A DNA stretch of 64,000 nucleotides from Chryseobacterium camelliae (GTDB lineage Bacteria; Bacteroidota; Bacteroidia; Flavobacteriales; Weeksellaceae): the NCBI RefSeq assembly GCF_030818575.1, contig NZ_JAUTAL010000001.1:3844001-3908000 (forward strand), in the 5' to 3' direction. Position 1 is the first letter of the stretch. Every line of letters begins with the position of its first letter. The position numbers were made by a program, and so were the translations under genes. The notes under the pieces were generated by a model that made no database searches, was not told the DNA's origin, and worked only from the letters and a program-made list of their open reading frames with translations. Below are positions 25,085 through 34,467 of the stretch, piece after piece.

Positions 25085-27337
25085 TTACTCCCTGTTTTTT
25101 ACCAGGATCCATCCTGAATATTTAACAGAGGTGTTTTTCTTGTCATTTTCATTCCAGGTCACCGAATACCAGTAACTTCCGGTAGGAACTTTCCTTCCGC
25201 CTATGGTTCCGTCCCATCTGTAGCGGTTGGACTTGTCTCCCTGGTGGATTTTAGCGCCGTAACGATCAAAGATACTGAATACCAGATTCTTTTTCCCGGC
25301 GAGTGCGGAATAATCAATGGCATCATTCACGCCATCTCCGTTAGGTGTGATTACATTGATGATATTCGGTACTGTAATGTCTATTTCCATCGGAGTACAA
25401 TTATAGCTGTCTCTAACATAGATTTTGCTTACTCCTCTCGATACGTTTTTAAAGATATTGGAATCCTGCCAGTGTATATTATCCATGGAATACTGATATG
25501 GAGAGGTCCCGCCTTTAACATATACCGTTACCGTTGTGCCGGAAATATCAACTGAAGTAATCACCGGTTGTTCCGAAGGATATACTTTTACGTTTTGAGT
25601 GACTACGCAGTCTCCGGTCTTCAGTTTTACCCAGTATGTGCCTATGCCCACATTGGTTATAGAACGGGTAGTGGCGCCGGTGCTCCACTGATAGCTTGCA
25701 AATCCGGGTCCTGCATCCAAAGTGGTTGTTGCTTCAGGGCAAATCGTCTGATCTGTCAGAACAGAAGAGTACACAGAAGGAATTACCACCAGGGTCACTT
25801 TTGCAATACCATAGCATCCGCTGCTGTTGCTTACCTTTACGTAGATCACTCCGTTAGGAGCAATGTAGGCAGTGGGCGTAGAAATCTCGTTCGTCCCGTT
25901 CACCGCATCTGTCAGAGACGGATAATATTTTTTGGTGCCTGTTCCAACTGTGGCTGCTGTAAGATTGAATGAAGCAGTAGAAGGGTTGGTTTCTATAGGG
26001 CAGGATCTCAAAGTGGCATCAGTCACTGTAACGACCGGAGCAATGTTCAGCGTGATTTTGGCATTGGAAACACATCCCTGAGGCGTGGTAACTTTAACAT
26101 ACACGGTAGCGGCAGGAGAGAAGAATGCAGCAGGATTGGTGATTTCAGGGCCGCCATTGTTGAGGTCATACAAGGTATTGTAAAACTTTTTGGTAACTCC
26201 CTGAACCGTAGTTACCGCAGCAGTGGTGAGGTCAAAGAGCCCGCCTCCCGCATTATTGTTGTTGCAGGCAGTAAGGCTTGCATCCTGTGCTGCAAATGGA
26301 GTAGGATTAAGTTGAATGACACCGTCTCCGTTGTCGCACAGTGTTGAGGTTGGGTCTTTGATGACTACCGTAATAGTGGTGTTTCCACTATACTGGAAAT
26401 TGGAAGGATTCGCAATGGGTGTAGAGCTTCCTAAAACATAATACGTAATGGTATAGTTTGAAGGATTCGCTACAAATTGTGATGCGTAAGAGGTAAGGTT
26501 TACCGTTCCGGTACCACTTGCCGGGTTAACGCATACAAAAGGAGTTACCGTGTTGGTTAATATCGGGACTTTATCAATGTAGATTTTAGCATTCTTGATT
26601 GAATGCCTTGCACTGGCTGCACCGGTTGAGGCAGAAAACCCAAAATATCCCTGAGTCATGCCTATCGCTCCTCCTGAAGGGGCAAAGGACTGATTGACGA
26701 TTTGTACCCCGTCAATTTTAATGCTGATAATCCAGTTTGCCGGATTGGTAAGATCGGTCTGCCCGTTTACTTCAACATGTTTAAAATTGGCTCCAACAAA
26801 AGGCTGTGAGCCGTTCAGGTCAGCGGAATGGAATGTACTTCCCGGCGTATTGTTGTATTCTATATTGTTATTGGTTGAATTATTCGTTCCGTAGAGCAAA
26901 TGGACTTTGCTCATCTGGGCTTCGGTGGTATTGTTAAAGATGTCAAATCCAACCATGAGCCCGGTGGCATTGGCCGGAATTCCGAGTCCGCCTCCGCTGA
27001 TGAATCCTGAAGGAGGATTATTCAGATACCAGAACGTGAATCCGTCACCTCTACCGTAAGCAGCCGTTCCGTTGCCGTCAATTCTGAAATCAAATTCAAC
27101 CTTCCATTTATCGCAATATTTCAGGTTGATAGGATCATTCAGTTTAATGGCGCCTGACTGGCTTATGGCATCATCCGTAAGCCGTATGAAATCTGTTATG
27201 ACGGTTCCGGATGGTATAAGTGTCCAGCCAGTGGTATTCACAGGATTTCCGGTGAGCTGGTAAGTCTGGGAAAACGAAAATTGCGGAATCCCGCAGAACA
27301 AGAGCAGTAAAAAATAGGTGAGTAGAACTTTTTTCAT
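25085..27337 (-). CDS. Secreted L-type-lectin-like protein with T9SS type B sorting domain (copy 1)
   Basis: 750 aa. Signal peptide about 1-23 (ending FSFSQ). Residues ~24-255 form an L-type lectin-like beta sandwich (KVEFDFRIDGNGTAAYGRGDGFTFWY, GLGIPANATGLMVGFDIFNN), as in legume-lectin-like domains that bind sugars. Then ~80-residue repeats around LTACNNNNAGGGLFDLTTAAV, KKFYNTLYDLNNGGPEIT, VYVKVTTPQGC; an Ig-like region with TTLDAGPGFASYQWSTGATT; and the C-terminal gliding-type (CHU_C) domain beginning NVITPNGDGVNDAIDYS and ending WILVKNRE, the T9SS type B signal. It is probably a surface adhesin. Closely related to the neighbour at 27456-29714 over its whole length, and to the two genes at 32-36.5 kb over the C-terminal half. 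Confidence 0.9.
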   Translation of the reverse strand: MKKVLLTYFLLLLFCGIPQFSFSQTYQLTGNPVNTTGWTLIPSGTVITDFIRLTDDAISQSGAIKLNDPINLKYCDKWKVEFDFRIDGNGTAAYGRGDGFTFWYLNNPPSGFISGGGLGIPANATGLMVGFDIFNNTTEAQMSKVHLLYGTNNSTNNNIEYNNTPGSTFHSADLNGSQPFVGANFKHVEVNGQTDLTNPANWIISIKIDGVQIVNQSFAPSGGAIGMTQGYFGFSASTGAASARHSIKNAKIYIDKVPILTNTVTPFVCVNPASGTGTVNLTSYASQFVANPSNYTITYYVLGSSTPIANPSNFQYSGNTTITVVIKDPTSTLCDNGDGVIQLNPTPFAAQDASLTACNNNNAGGGLFDLTTAAVTTVQGVTKKFYNTLYDLNNGGPEITNPAAFFSPAATVYVKVTTPQGCVSNAKITLNIAPVVTVTDATLRSCPIETNPSTASFNLTAATVGTGTKKYYPSLTDAVNGTNEISTPTAYIAPNGVIYVKVSNSSGCYGIAKVTLVVIPSVYSSVLTDQTICPEATTTLDAGPGFASYQWSTGATTRSITNVGIGTYWVKLKTGDCVVTQNVKVYPSEQPVITSVDISGTTVTVYVKGGTSPYQYSMDNIHWQDSNIFKNVSRGVSKIYVRDSYNCTPMEIDITVPNIINVITPNGDGVNDAIDYSALAGKKNLVFSIFDRYGAKIHQGDKSNRYRWDGTIGGRKVPTGSYWYSVTWNENDKKNTSVKYSGWILVKNRE

Positions 27338-27410
27338 CTGATCATAATTGATTGTTTGTTAATAGAATTCGATATGACACGGTATTCTATACCTTAGTTT
27401 GTCATGGTTA

Positions 27411-27448
27411 AAAAAATAGAAGATCACTTCCAGGCAGAAGTGATCTTC
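27411..27448 (-). terminator. Terminator of the second T9SS lectin-type gene
   Basis: 12-bp perfect stem GAAGATCACTTC / GAAGTGATCTTC (27419-27430, 27437-27448), then a T-rich run on the minus strand. Confidence 0.92.
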
Positions 27449-27455
27449 AGATTAT

Positions 27456-29714
27456 TTATTCTCTGTTTTTTACCAATACCCAGCCGGAATATTTTGTCTG
27501 TGTATTGTTTTTATCATTTTCATTCCATGATATGGTATACCAGTACGTTCCTGTAGGGATTTTTTTCCCGGAAGCTGTTCCGTCCCATTTGTAGTTTCTT
27601 ATTTTGTCTGCCTTGTACATCTGATTGCCGTATCTGTCATAGATGGTGAATACCAGATTTTTTTTGTAAGCCAGTGCTGAATAATCGATGAAATCATTTT
27701 TGTTGTCTCCGTTAGGCGTAATCACATTAAGGAGATTAGGAACGGTCACCTGAATATGAACCGGTTCGCAATTATAGGCATCTTTTACATATACATTGAC
27801 TTCCCCTCTTTTAAGGTCGGTAAATACATTAGAATCCTGCCAGTTGATTCCATCCAGTGAATATTTGTACGGTGGTAAGCCTCCGTTCACATTAATAGTA
27901 ATGGTGTTATTACTGATATCGATGGAAGAGATTACTGGTTGTACAGCAGCATTAACTCTAACCATCTGAAGGGTGTAGCAGTTGCCTGTTTTTAGTTTTA
28001 CCCAGTAAATTCCTACAGGAACTCCCTGAATAGACTGAGTAGTAGCACCGGTACTCCATTCATAGCCATCGAATCCCGGTCCGGCATCCAATGTGGTTCT
28101 GTCTGCAACACAGATCGTTTTATCCTTCAGAACAGATGACTGTACAGGTTGCAATACCTTAAGGGTGATTTTAGCAATCATATAACACCCATTGGAATCA
28201 ATAACCTTCACATATACATCTGCATTACCTGAAATATAGGCGGCCGGATTTAAAATCTCATTGGTTCCGCCCACCGCGTTGGCAACTGTAGTATAATATT
28301 TCTTAGTAACCCCTGTGGCTGTAGTCACATTCGCTGAAGTCAGGTTGAATGCTCCTGTACTTGGTGCCGAATCTATAAAACATGACTGAAGCGTAGCATC
28401 ATTGACGGTCGTATTCGTGTGGAAAGTTAGGTTAATCTTGGCATTGCCTGTACATCCCTGCGGTGTGGTTACCTTTACGTACACCGTTCCTGCTGCCGAA
28501 ACGTAACTGGACGGATTGGTAATTTCATTGGTTCCTGCGTTGAGGTCATTCAGGGTTTTGTAATATTTTTTAATTACACCTGTCTGCCCCGTTACATTTG
28601 CGACGGTAAGGTCGAAGGTTGCCGTTCCTGCATTATTGTTGTTACAAGCCACCAAGGTGGCATCATTTGCGGTGAAAGGAGATAATGTCAGAAGTATTTT
28701 TCCGTCCGGGTTATCACAGAGGATCCCTGCATTGTCTTTTACCACAACGGTAATTGAGGTGTTCGCGTTGAACTGATAATTGGTAGGGGTTGCAATAGGC
28801 GTTGAGCTGCCTGTTACATAATAGGTAAATGTATAATTGCTAGGACTGGAAACAAACTGGCTGTTGAAAGAAGTAAGGTTAACCGCCGCAAATCCTGTAG
28901 TAGGGTTAGGGCAGAAAGACTGTGTAGTCGAGGCCTGCAAAATAGATACTTTATCCGTATAGATTTTTGCATTTTTAATGGAATGCCTTGCACTGGCAGC
29001 TCCGGTGGAAGCTGAAAAACCAAAATACCCCTGCGTCATGCCTCCTGCTGTTCCGGATGGAGCAAACGACTGTGAAACAATCGTGTTATTGTCAATCTTA
29101 ATGGTAATGATCCAGTTGGTCACGTTCGCCGGATCTACTTCTCCTGTTACTTCTACGTGCTTGAAGTTGGCACCTACAAAAGGCTGGGTAGTGATAAGGT
29201 CTGGGGAATGGAAAGTACTTCCGGGAGTGTTGTTGTATTCTATGTTATTCCCTGAAGTGTTGTTGGTTCCGTACAGCAGGTGGACTTTGCTCATTTGTGC
29301 TTCCGTGCTGTTGTTGAATATATCAAACCCTATCATCAGGCCGGTGGCATTGGCTGGAATTCCCAGTCCGCCACCTGTAACGTAGGATGAAGGAGGATTC
29401 GCAAGATACCAGAATGCAAAACCGTCTCCTCTTCCATAGCTGGTAGTTCCGTTGCCGTCAATCCTGAAATCAAATTCCACCCTCCATTTATTACAGAATT
29501 TCAGGTTGATCGGGGCATTAAGTTTAATGCCTCCTACCTGAGAAATCTGATCTGCCGTAAGTTGTATGAAATCAGTATTTACCGTTGCTGAAGGAACTAC
29601 ATCCCATCCTGTAGTATTCACAGGGTTTCCCGTCAACTGATAAGTCTGGGAGAAAAATGTTCCCGAAAAGCAAAGTAAAACTATAGTAAAATAAGACAGT
29701 AGTTTTCTTTTCAT
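27456..29714 (-). CDS. Secreted L-type-lectin-like protein with T9SS type B sorting domain (copy 2)
   Basis: 752 aa, same architecture as copy 1: signal peptide about 1-22 (ending TFFSQ), lectin-like domain (FDFRIDGNGTTSYGRGDGF, GFDIFNNSTEAQMSKVHLLYG), repeats carrying CNNNNAGTATFDLT and YVKVTTPQGCTGNAKINL, the DAGPGFDGYEWSTGATT module, and the type B sorting domain NVITPNGDNKNDFIDYS to WVLVKNRE. Aligned by eye, the two copies agree at most positions of the lectin domain, so they are a tandem duplication. The C-terminal ~270 residues are nearer to the gene at 32267-34354 than to copy 1 in places (YDRYGNQMYKADKIRNYKWDG), suggesting exchange among paralogs. Own terminator, own transcript. Confidence 0.9.
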   Translation of the reverse strand: MKRKLLSYFTIVLLCFSGTFFSQTYQLTGNPVNTTGWDVVPSATVNTDFIQLTADQISQVGGIKLNAPINLKFCNKWRVEFDFRIDGNGTTSYGRGDGFAFWYLANPPSSYVTGGGLGIPANATGLMIGFDIFNNSTEAQMSKVHLLYGTNNTSGNNIEYNNTPGSTFHSPDLITTQPFVGANFKHVEVTGEVDPANVTNWIITIKIDNNTIVSQSFAPSGTAGGMTQGYFGFSASTGAASARHSIKNAKIYTDKVSILQASTTQSFCPNPTTGFAAVNLTSFNSQFVSSPSNYTFTYYVTGSSTPIATPTNYQFNANTSITVVVKDNAGILCDNPDGKILLTLSPFTANDATLVACNNNNAGTATFDLTVANVTGQTGVIKKYYKTLNDLNAGTNEITNPSSYVSAAGTVYVKVTTPQGCTGNAKINLTFHTNTTVNDATLQSCFIDSAPSTGAFNLTSANVTTATGVTKKYYTTVANAVGGTNEILNPAAYISGNADVYVKVIDSNGCYMIAKITLKVLQPVQSSVLKDKTICVADRTTLDAGPGFDGYEWSTGATTQSIQGVPVGIYWVKLKTGNCYTLQMVRVNAAVQPVISSIDISNNTITINVNGGLPPYKYSLDGINWQDSNVFTDLKRGEVNVYVKDAYNCEPVHIQVTVPNLLNVITPNGDNKNDFIDYSALAYKKNLVFTIYDRYGNQMYKADKIRNYKWDGTASGKKIPTGTYWYTISWNENDKNNTQTKYSGWVLVKNRE

Positions 29715-29889
29715 TAATATAATACTTTTAATTAGACGTGTAAAGATATTAAATCCTAATCAAAAAATATATATTGTATAATGATTTTATTGAAAATGAT
29801 GTATTTTTTTTAATAAATGATAAATTAAAACAGATATGTTTAATATTTTGGATAAAGGAATGATGTTGTTATAAAATAAACCCCATAAA

Positions 29890-30367
29890 TTAAAAGAGCG
29901 AATTATTTTCCATATTTTCGAAGTATGCATCAATTTCCAAATCGCCGGAAGCTGCCGCTGCCACGGCAAGTTTATCACATAATTCATTTTCAAAAATGAC
30001 CGGCATGCCCTTTTATCCAATGCAGTTGAGGTTTGTGTTTTTGATAGAGTTCTACAAATTTTTTCCAGAGATCCGGGTTTTTCACATTTTTCCAGCCCCT
30101 GCGCACCCAGCCTGAAATCCAGTTTTGGTTCACCGCATCTGCCACGTATTTGCTGTCGGTGTAAATATGGATATCGTTTTCCGGAGATTTTAGCTTTTCC
30201 AGTGCTGTAACCACAGCCAGGAGCTCCATCCTGTTGTTGGTAGTTTTCCGGAAGCCTTTAGAAAAAGTTTTCTGATAGTTTTTTTCGGGGACACGCATGA
30301 GGATTCCATATCCTCCTTTTCCGGGATTTCCGCTGCATGCGCCGTCTGTGTATATTTCAATTCTCAA
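29890..30367 (-). pseudogene. rnhA: Ribonuclease HI, frameshifted in a T homopolymer
   Basis: Degrades RNA in RNA-DNA hybrids. As read, the frame ends at 29990 after 125 aa (WIKGHAGHF). The minus strand has CATTTTTGAAAATG where four T would continue in frame; removing one T (A run 29992-29996) restores a 158-aa protein ending ENELCDKLAVAAASG... to a stop at 29890-29892, the normal RNase HI length. Catalytic Asp8, Glu48 (NRMELL) and Asp71 (YTDSKYV) are in the first part, but the fourth, in ENELCDKLA (E. coli Asp134), lies beyond the frameshift. The gene is thus inactive if the extra base is real; a homopolymer error is equally possible. It sits 154 nt downstream of dnaB. Confidence 0.9.
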
Positions 30368-30521
30368 AAACGCGTCTGTTGTTAATTACAAATACTTGGA
30401 TACAGATCTATTTTCAATATTTTAGTACAAGGAGTACAGGTCTTTGAGCTTAAGTTCCGTATCGGTAATTCAGTTATCTCTGTTGTTCTGTTTGATCAGC
30501 TTTCCTGCCAGGCTGGCTTAT

Positions 30522-32114
30522 TTAGAAAGGGAAATCGTCATCATCATCAAAATCGTTCATAGAAGATCCTGAAACCTGTGAGCTGTTGGGAAGATCAAAT
30601 GCGGCACCGGGCTGAATGGTGGTCCTTATCTTATCAAAGCCGTTAGCATCACCTGAACCAAATCCGGACGGATATCCGCCACCGACTCCGCCGTCAAAAG
30701 CAGCCTCAATATCCCCAAACTTAGCGAAATGTTTAAGGAATGACAGCCTCACATCTGCAGTTGCACCATTCCTGTGCTTTGCAATGATAAGCTCTGCCTG
30801 ATTTTCCGTTGAAGTTTCCTGTCCTTCTTCATCATTATCCCACACGGTAATTTTATAATATTCGGGACGGAAGATGAAGGATACGATATCTGCATCCTGT
30901 TCAATCGCTCCGGATTCCCTGAGGTCCGAGAGCTGAGGCCTTTTTCCGGGACGGGCTTCCACGCTTCGGGAAAGCTGTGAAAGTGCAATAACCGGTACGT
31001 TAAGTTCTTTGGCAATAGCTTTCAGGGAACGGGAAATCATCGAAATCTCCTGTTCACGGTTTCCTACCCCTTTACCGCCGCTACCGGCAGTCATCAGCTG
31101 AAGGTAATCCACCATGATTAGCCTAACGCCGTGCTGCATTACCAGTCTCCGGCATTTTGCCCGGAAGTCGAATATGGAAAGGGAAGGTGTTTCATCAATG
31201 TACAGCGGAGCATTTTCCAGTTCAGAAACATTTGAGAATAACCTCTGCCATTCATCATCATCCAGCGTCCCCTTTCTTAGCTTTTCAGATGAAATCCTTG
31301 TTTCGGAGGCAATCATCCGGGTAATAAGTTGTACGGAGGCCATCTCAAGAGAGAACAGGGCCATTGGAATTTTATGCCCTACCGCGATATTCCTTGCCAT
31401 AGAAAGAAGGAAAGCTGTTTTTCCCATTGCCGGACGGGCCGCAATGATGATCAGGTCGGAATTTTGCCATCCTCCCGTTTCTTTATCCACATCGCGGAAA
31501 CCGGAAGGCACACCGGAAAGTCCTTGCTTGTCTTTAAGCGATTTAATCGTTTCAATAGCCTGTTTTACAAGGGAATTTGCAGTGTCAAACCCTTTTTTAA
31601 TCGTTCCGTTGGTGATTTCAAAAAAAGACTGTTCCGCTTTGTCAAGAAGCTCAAAAACGTCTGTTGATTCTTTATAGGCAGAATCGATGACATTGGCTGA
31701 TACGTTGATCAGACTTCTGAGGATGTATTTTTCGAGAATAACACGTACGTGGTATTCGATATGGGCAGAGGAGCTTACTCCCATGGTAAGATCTATAATA
31801 TAATGATCTCCTCCTGCAGCATAGAGTTTTTCTTCTTTCTTCAGATCCTGTATGATTGTCATCAGATCCACCGGATGGTTCCCCTCATATAATTTCAGGA
31901 TGGTTGCAAAAATCACCTGATGCCTCGGATCGTAAAAAACTTCCGGGGTAAGCAGGTCAATGGAATGATCCAGCCCTTTTTTATCAATTAAAAAAGTTCC
32001 GATCACCAGCCGTTCAAAATCCACTGCATTAGGAGGCATTTTCCCATCAGCAATTGACAGCTCTCTGGCAAAATTGCCATGGGTGAGAGATGATAATGTT
32101 TCTTTCTGCGCCAT
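30522..32114 (-). CDS. dnaB: Replicative DNA helicase DnaB
   Basis: 530 aa. Hexameric 5'-3' helicase of the replication fork. N-terminal helical domain (about 25-130; PPNAVDFERLVIGTFLID), linker, then RecA-like ATPase with Walker A ARPAMGKT (226-233), Walker B IMVDYLQLM and NREQEISMISRSLKAIAKELNVPVIALSQLSR, the DnaB-specific helicase motif, and arginine finger region KHRNGATADV. No intein. The C terminus is a Gly/Ser-rich linker ending in MNDFDDDDDFPF, strikingly like the acidic tip of SSB (MDFDDDIPF in E. coli). The -7 box TATCTTTG is 4 nt before the ATG. Monocistronic or leading to rnhA. Confidence 0.97.
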   Translation of the reverse strand: MAQKETLSSLTHGNFARELSIADGKMPPNAVDFERLVIGTFLIDKKGLDHSIDLLTPEVFYDPRHQVIFATILKLYEGNHPVDLMTIIQDLKKEEKLYAAGGDHYIIDLTMGVSSSAHIEYHVRVILEKYILRSLINVSANVIDSAYKESTDVFELLDKAEQSFFEITNGTIKKGFDTANSLVKQAIETIKSLKDKQGLSGVPSGFRDVDKETGGWQNSDLIIIAARPAMGKTAFLLSMARNIAVGHKIPMALFSLEMASVQLITRMIASETRISSEKLRKGTLDDDEWQRLFSNVSELENAPLYIDETPSLSIFDFRAKCRRLVMQHGVRLIMVDYLQLMTAGSGGKGVGNREQEISMISRSLKAIAKELNVPVIALSQLSRSVEARPGKRPQLSDLRESGAIEQDADIVSFIFRPEYYKITVWDNDEEGQETSTENQAELIIAKHRNGATADVRLSFLKHFAKFGDIEAAFDGGVGGGYPSGFGSGDANGFDKIRTTIQPGAAFDLPNSSQVSGSSMNDFDDDDDFPF

Positions 32115-32118
32115 GATG

Positions 32119-32126
32119 CAAAGATA
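32119..32126 (-). promoter_or_regulatory. -7 box 4 nt before the dnaB start
   Basis: Reverse complement TATCTTTG, then CATC, then ATG at 32114. Predicts a leaderless dnaB message. Confidence 0.5.
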
Positions 32127-32214
32127 GTTTTTTTGAAAAGTAAATTAAAAATAGTAATCCACAAATTAAGGGAATCAGCAGCAAATGCCCATCAAATCAG
32201 GCAATACATTGTGC

Positions 32215-32247
32215 AAAAAAAATCACCCTTTTACAGGGTGATTTTTT
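32215..32247 (-). terminator. Bidirectional terminator after the third T9SS type B gene
   Basis: 9-bp stem AATCACCCT / AGGGTGATT (32221-32229, 32235-32243), flanked by A runs on the left and T runs on the right. Confidence 0.85.
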
Positions 32248-32266
32248 AAGTGTTTGAAAACGAAGG

Positions 32267-34354
32267 TTATTCCCTGTTTTTTACCAGTACCCATCCGTTA
32301 TATTTGGTCTGGGTATTATTTTTATCGTTCTCGGTCCATGAAATGGTATACCAGTATGTTCCGGTAAGGACTTTTTTTCCTCCTGAGGTACCGTTCCATT
32401 TAAAATTTCTTATCTGGTCTGCTATGTAAAGCTGATTTCCATATCTGTCATAGATGGTAAATACCAGGTTTTTCTTATAGGCCAGTGCTGAGTAGTCTAT
32501 CTCATCATTGATATTGTCACCGTTAGGCGTAATGACATTGATAAGATTCGGAACCGTTACCTGTACTTCTACCGGATTACAGTCGTAAGCATCTTTTACG
32601 TATACTTTAGCTTCTCCTCTCGGCAGCCCGGTGAATACATTGGAATCCTGCCAGTTCACACCGTCAATAGAATAGCGGTATGGGCTTTTGCCTCCATTGG
32701 CACTAATGGTAATGGTATTATTGGAAATCTCTATGCCGGTAATTACGGGCTGTTCGGAAGAATAGACACGAACATTTTGCAGGGTATAGCATTTTCCTGT
32801 TTTTAATTTTACCCAGTACATTCCCACGCCTACGCCCTGAATACTCTGTGTTGTAGCACCGGTGCTCCATTCATATCCGTCAAAGCCCGGGCCAGCATCC
32901 AGAGTAGTCCTGTCTTCGATACAGATGATCTGGTCTTTCAGGACGGTAGATTTTACCGGAGGCAATACGATCAGATTGATTTTTGAAATGGCAAAACATC
33001 CATCCGCACTGGTTACCCTCACAAATACAACACCGTTGGCTGAAATATAGGCTGCAGGATTAAGGATTTCATTCGTCTGGCTCAGCGCATTGGCATTGGT
33101 GGTATAAAACTTCTTCGTAACCCCCGTCTGCGTTGAAACAGCCGCTGTGGTGAGGTCGAATGCAGCTGTAGTGATATTGGTGTCAATATAACAGGATTCC
33201 AATGTGGCATCCTGTACCACTACTACAGGTAAAAAGTCTAATGTAATCACTGCATCATCTGAACATCCTTCAGAAGATGTCACTTTTACATATACCTTTC
33301 CGGGACCTGAAACGTAAGCCGTAGGATTCATGATCTGATTGGTGCCTGCGTTCAGGTCATTCATGGTAGGGTAGTATTTTTTCGTAGCTGTTGGCTCACT
33401 GAAAACATCAGCCAGCGTAAGATCGAAGGTTCCAGTACCTGCACCGTTGTTGTTACAGGCAAGAAGGTTTGCATCTTCAGCGACAATATTCCCCTGCTTG
33501 AATTTAAAAGGACCAATCTGTGTACAGCTGTTGATTGGGTTGCTTGGGTTGGCAGGATCCTGATAATGGATGCTGTAGTAATAAATATCGGTTCCGTTCA
33601 CCGTAACCGGAGCTGTAATAGGGTTTGCTCCTGTAAGGGCATCATTCGAGCTGTAATGGTATGAAACCTGGAAATTAGGGTTTCCATTAAGGATTCCGTT
33701 AGTTAAGGTTGCGAAATCAAATGTTGTAGGTAACTGGCATTTCAGGATTTCATTAGGTGCTCCTGGAGTAGCACTGGCATTGCCGGGAGCGACAAATGGA
33801 TTTGGAGTTAAGTTCGGATCTGTAAAAGGGGAAGCCAAGGTAGCGGTTCCGCCCCAGGTAAGGGAGAATCCCATAGTATTACTGGAGAAATTATCCACAA
33901 TCATATAATAGGTTTCACCGGGAAGAACGTCCATATATTTTACGAAACGGTCCCCTCCTGCACCTTCTGTCGTATCGGTTGAAGTCATGTTGAGTCCTGT
34001 AGGGCCACCGCCAGCAGCATATGAACATCTTACGGGTGTACCGAGACTGCCGCACTGAACATTGGGACCATAAACAGCCCAGTCATAATCAGTACTTACC
34101 GGGTTATTGGGATCTACGGTAGGATCGATCACGAAAGTAAGCGTACCTCCTGTAGCGATAGTAAATTTATACCATACCGAGAAGTGTTCTGTGGACAGGC
34201 ATCCTCCCAGAGGGCTCTCCTGTGTATTCCCGTACCCACTTGGCGTATAGGATTGCCCTGCATTTCCACATACTGCAATTGCAGTCGCACAATCAGATTG
34301 TGAGAAATACAGGTGTGACAAGGATAAAAGTAAAACGAGTAGTAACTTTTTCAT
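32267..34354 (-). CDS. Secreted T9SS type B protein with N-terminal PPC/CUB-like domain (copy 1)
   Basis: 695 aa from the ATG at 34352-34354; an earlier in-frame start falls within the -7 box 34376-34383. Signal peptide about 1-18 (ending LYFSQ). Residues ~20-185 form a beta domain with paired Cys (SDCATAIAVCGNAGQSYTPSG, DYDWAVYGPNVQCGS, GETYYMIVDNFSSNTMGFSLTW), as in bacterial pre-peptidase-like surface domains. Then a stretch around HYSSNDALTGANPI, repeats (CNNNGAGTGTFDLTLADV; KVYVKVTSSEGCSDDAVITL; VFVRVTSADGCF), the TTLDAGPGFDGYEWSTGATT module and a type B sorting domain ending WVLVKNRE. Adhesin or surface-filament role is inferred. Related in full length to the gene at 34468-36543. Confidence 0.9.
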   Translation of the reverse strand: MKKLLLVLLLSLSHLYFSQSDCATAIAVCGNAGQSYTPSGYGNTQESPLGGCLSTEHFSVWYKFTIATGGTLTFVIDPTVDPNNPVSTDYDWAVYGPNVQCGSLGTPVRCSYAAGGGPTGLNMTSTDTTEGAGGDRFVKYMDVLPGETYYMIVDNFSSNTMGFSLTWGGTATLASPFTDPNLTPNPFVAPGNASATPGAPNEILKCQLPTTFDFATLTNGILNGNPNFQVSYHYSSNDALTGANPITAPVTVNGTDIYYYSIHYQDPANPSNPINSCTQIGPFKFKQGNIVAEDANLLACNNNGAGTGTFDLTLADVFSEPTATKKYYPTMNDLNAGTNQIMNPTAYVSGPGKVYVKVTSSEGCSDDAVITLDFLPVVVVQDATLESCYIDTNITTAAFDLTTAAVSTQTGVTKKFYTTNANALSQTNEILNPAAYISANGVVFVRVTSADGCFAISKINLIVLPPVKSTVLKDQIICIEDRTTLDAGPGFDGYEWSTGATTQSIQGVGVGMYWVKLKTGKCYTLQNVRVYSSEQPVITGIEISNNTITISANGGKSPYRYSIDGVNWQDSNVFTGLPRGEAKVYVKDAYDCNPVEVQVTVPNLINVITPNGDNINDEIDYSALAYKKNLVFTIYDRYGNQLYIADQIRNFKWNGTSGGKKVLTGTYWYTISWTENDKNNTQTKYNGWVLVKNRE

Positions 34355-34375
34355 TTTAGAACAGTTTTGATAAAA

Positions 34376-34383
34376 CAAATGTA
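34376..34383 (-). promoter_or_regulatory. -7 box of the third T9SS type B gene
   Basis: Reverse complement TACATTTG, 21 nt before the ATG at 34354; sets the start of that gene. Confidence 0.45.
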
Positions 34384-34421
34384 ATGAAAATATTAAAATT
34401 ATATTATTTTGTACTTATATA

Positions 34422-34446
34422 TAAAAAACCGCTTAAAAAAGCGGTT
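34422..34446 (-). terminator. Terminator of the fourth T9SS type B gene
   Basis: Stem AACCGCT / AGCGGTT (34427-34433, 34440-34446) followed on the minus strand by a T run. Confidence 0.8.
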
Positions 34447-34467
34447 CTTGTTGTTATGAGGAGATCT

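Noticed and set aside
29787-30020. Separate 78-aa gene downstream of rnhA
   Set aside because: An out-of-frame reading that overlaps both sides of the rnhA frameshift. The restored rnhA frame reads ENELCDKLA through this region instead.
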